A DNA stretch of 64,000 nt from Pelobacter propionicus DSM 2379 (GTDB lineage: Bacteria > Desulfobacterota > Desulfuromonadia > Geobacterales > Pseudopelobacteraceae): assembly GCF_000015045.1 (NCBI RefSeq), contig NC_008609.1:3709501-3773500 (forward strand). The letters run 5' to 3'. The notes beneath the pieces are model-generated. The model had not been told where the DNA came from. It did not search any database and saw only the letters and a program-made list of their open reading frames with translations. Both the position numbers and the translations under genes were made by a program. This document shows, in pieces, positions 62,104 to 64,000 of this stretch (its first letter is position 1; each line of letters opens with the position of its first letter).

Positions 62104-63945
62104 TCAGCTTAAGCCCTTTCTGATCTGGTAGAGTTCCTCAAGATCCAGGCCATTTTTCTCGTAGTAGTCACGCTCCAGCTCCTCCACATAGAAGCGGTCC
62201 AGGCCGGAGTTCTCCAGGAAGTCCTCCCGTAGCCCGACGTTGCATTCGGAGATAATGGTGGGGAGCAGGGTGTGCAGGTACATGGCCTCTTTCTTGATGG
62301 TGAAGATGGTCTCGTTGAACAGGTGGTCGGGGATGTCGCCCTGGATCCGTTTCCTGGCCTTGAGTTCTTCGGTCACCTCCCGCCGCAGTGCCTGCTGGTC
62401 GGCTTTGGTGGTGAAGCGGGAGTAGAAATTGCGGATGCGGTCGCGCACATGCTCCAGAAGCGCCAGGTAGATGCGCTCCTCCTGGTCGATATCCAGAAGC
62501 CGCCTCGCCAGGGCCTCAATGGATGATGCGCTGGCCTCGATCTCCTCCAGCCCGTCCATCAGTGCCTGGACCTTGCGGCGGCCGAAGCGCCCCAGGTAGG
62601 CGTTTCCGAACAGGTCACGGATGAACAGCTCCCTGAAGCAGTCCCGGCGCAGGTTGTCGAAGGCGGCCTTGTGTTCCACAAGGCCGCGCAGCATCTCGTC
62701 GTTGATGCGCACGTTTTCCATGAAGGCCAGGTTGTTGATCAGGTTGGCGACACCGTCGAAGCGGTCCAGGTAGGTGATCACATAGGAAAAGCCGTCCAGC
62801 AGGCCCGGGTCGGCGCCGTCGCGGATCTTCTCGTCGCACTCTTTGCTGGCGTCCAGCAGGAGCTGGTCGAAGGCGTGGTCGCGCTTCTCCATGGCGCTCT
62901 TCTTGGCCTTTATCAGCCTGAACATGTCTTCCCGGTCGATGCGGCTCTCGATCATCTTCTCCCGCAGGAAGATGCCCTGCAGTATCTGGCGGGTGGTGGC
63001 CAGATAGTCGCTCTCCTCCACGCTTGTCAGGTTGCGGCCGTTTTTGAGCATCTCGTCAAGGGTATAGAAAAGCGCTCCGGGGAGCTTGTTGCGCACCGAG
63101 AGGGTCTTCAGGCGGGTTAGGCGCGCGTTGTCCAGGCTGCCGATCTCCCCCCTGGCATTGCAGGCCAAAAGGATGCTGCGGTACTCGTCCACGATGCGCC
63201 TGTTGGCCGGATGGCGGTACATGACGTCGATGCGGATGCGCTCCTGCTGGTAGCGGTCGATGCGATGCCGTGCCGCCAGGGTCACCAGGCGGCTGTAGTC
63301 GTCGTCGGAGATCTTTTTGCTCTGGAAGTAGAGTCGGCGGAACAGGTCGCGGTACTCGCGATGACCGCGGTTGACCAGCTTGATGATGAACAGCTGGGCC
63401 GCCTCGTCCTTGAGCAGCGGAAAGATCTCCGTTACCAGGGCGTCGTCGCGCTCCTCGCCCACCGTCTCGGAGCGCTTGAGCACCTTGCCCACCAGCCTGA
63501 CCAGCTCCTCCTGCTGTTCCTTCAGGGGGAGGGAGAGCCGGCCGGAGTGGACGAAGAAGAAGTAGTTGCAGACCGCGTTGCCGTCCAGGAAGATAGCGTC
63601 GTAGCTCTGGCTCCCCGAGGTGAGGTCGCTGAAGCGGACCACGGTGCTGGCGTCGTCCGCTTTAGCGCCGTACATGACCAGGCGGTTGATGATCTCCGGC
63701 TTGGTGAGGTCCGAGGTGGGCTGGTCCACGCCGAACATGTACTCGCAGAAGTAGCCGCCGTTGCCCAGATACCCGATCCCCTGGGACGTGATGGTGAACT
63801 CGTTGCCCGGCGAGAAGATGCGCAGCCGCTCCTCCTCCTGGACGATATTGAAGAAGTAGCGCTGGTACGCCTCGGTCCCCACCACCATGGCGTAGTACTC
63901 GATCCCGTCGGCTGCCTGTCCGTGAAGTCTGATGTCCTTGTGCAT
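62104..63945 (-). CDS. Conserved large protein of unknown function
   Basis: 613 residues; I recognise no catalytic domain. The N-terminal ~120 residues are strand-rich (EYYAMVVGTEAYQRYFFNIV, GYLGNGGYFCEYMFGVDQP), the rest is almost entirely helical and charged, with repeated Leu/Arg/Asp patterns and possible coiled coils (EEIEASASSIEALARRLLD). No signal peptide or transmembrane segment. A GGGGGAT site precedes ATG 63945. The next gene, CruF-like, follows after 6 bp, so the two are probably in one operon, which the kinase may join. Similar proteins occur in Geobacter relatives as far as I recall; function unknown. Confidence 0.7.
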   Translation of the reverse strand: MHKDIRLHGQAADGIEYYAMVVGTEAYQRYFFNIVQEEERLRIFSPGNEFTITSQGIGYLGNGGYFCEYMFGVDQPTSDLTKPEIINRLVMYGAKADDASTVVRFSDLTSGSQSYDAIFLDGNAVCNYFFFVHSGRLSLPLKEQQEELVRLVGKVLKRSETVGEERDDALVTEIFPLLKDEAAQLFIIKLVNRGHREYRDLFRRLYFQSKKISDDDYSRLVTLAARHRIDRYQQERIRIDVMYRHPANRRIVDEYRSILLACNARGEIGSLDNARLTRLKTLSVRNKLPGALFYTLDEMLKNGRNLTSVEESDYLATTRQILQGIFLREKMIESRIDREDMFRLIKAKKSAMEKRDHAFDQLLLDASKECDEKIRDGADPGLLDGFSYVITYLDRFDGVANLINNLAFMENVRINDEMLRGLVEHKAAFDNLRRDCFRELFIRDLFGNAYLGRFGRRKVQALMDGLEEIEASASSIEALARRLLDIDQEERIYLALLEHVRDRIRNFYSRFTTKADQQALRREVTEELKARKRIQGDIPDHLFNETIFTIKKEAMYLHTLLPTIISECNVGLREDFLENSGLDRFYVEELERDYYEKNGLDLEELYQIRKGLS

Positions 63946-64000
63946 AGGTTTGATCCCCCGGAGTCCGGGGAGGGGCGGCGCCGAGCCTCCTGCCGGGCGG

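Overview
The window reads as a chromosomal segment of a GC-rich, Gram-negative anaerobe, most likely a deltaproteobacterium of the Geobacter/Pelobacter group (Desulfuromonadales). The signs are a fused cobA-hemD beside hemA, hemC, a Met8-type dehydrogenase and a CcsA/HemX-like protein; several diguanylate cyclases; a futalosine-type amidohydrolase; and a Wzi plus SLBB export locus. This placement is an inference from gene content and style. No rRNA or tRNA gene was recognised.

Layout. 1-16 kb: the end of an AMP-forming ligase with its acyl carrier protein, a membrane diguanylate cyclase, a sigma-54 activator, then a rightward set: an amidohydrolase, a giant LplT-PlsC-acyl ligase fusion, a secreted glutaredoxin behind a hydrolase remnant, a YjdF-like membrane protein, and a CHASE-GGDEF protein between two YiiX-type permuted papain-fold proteins. 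Leftward gluQRS, ppnP and an HDOD-GGDEF gene follow. 16-25 kb: tetrapyrrole genes (cobA-hemD, hemC, hemA, ccs, precorrin-2 dehydrogenase) with sfsA inserted, then trxA, a TlpA-like thioredoxin, truA and hslO.

25-52 kb is a leftward surface-polysaccharide locus. In transcription order it runs UDP-GlcA 4-epimerase, gmd, UDP-GlcA decarboxylase, SLBB export protein, Wzz, Wzx, glycosyltransferases, an unknown protein, a methyltransferase, a transposase fragment, more glycosyltransferases, a Wzy/ligase-type polymerase, a GT9 enzyme, a radical SAM protein, a sugar-phosphate transferase, an MNT-HEPN module, a FlaA1/CapD-type dehydratase and Wzi. Much of 30.5-45 kb is visibly AT-rich, which suggests transfer. 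Together these genes would make nucleotide sugars, build a repeat unit on a lipid carrier, flip, polymerise, export and anchor it.

52.5-54.2 kb is an IS1182-family element bounded by CTAG. 54-64 kb holds an aminodeoxyfutalosine-deaminase-like amidohydrolase, a >1800-residue kinase/ATPase/histidine kinase, a carotenoid-biosynthesis-type membrane protein and a large protein of unknown function. A family of about 127-bp intergenic repeats with inverted ends recurs at least three times, with two more partial or diverged copies.
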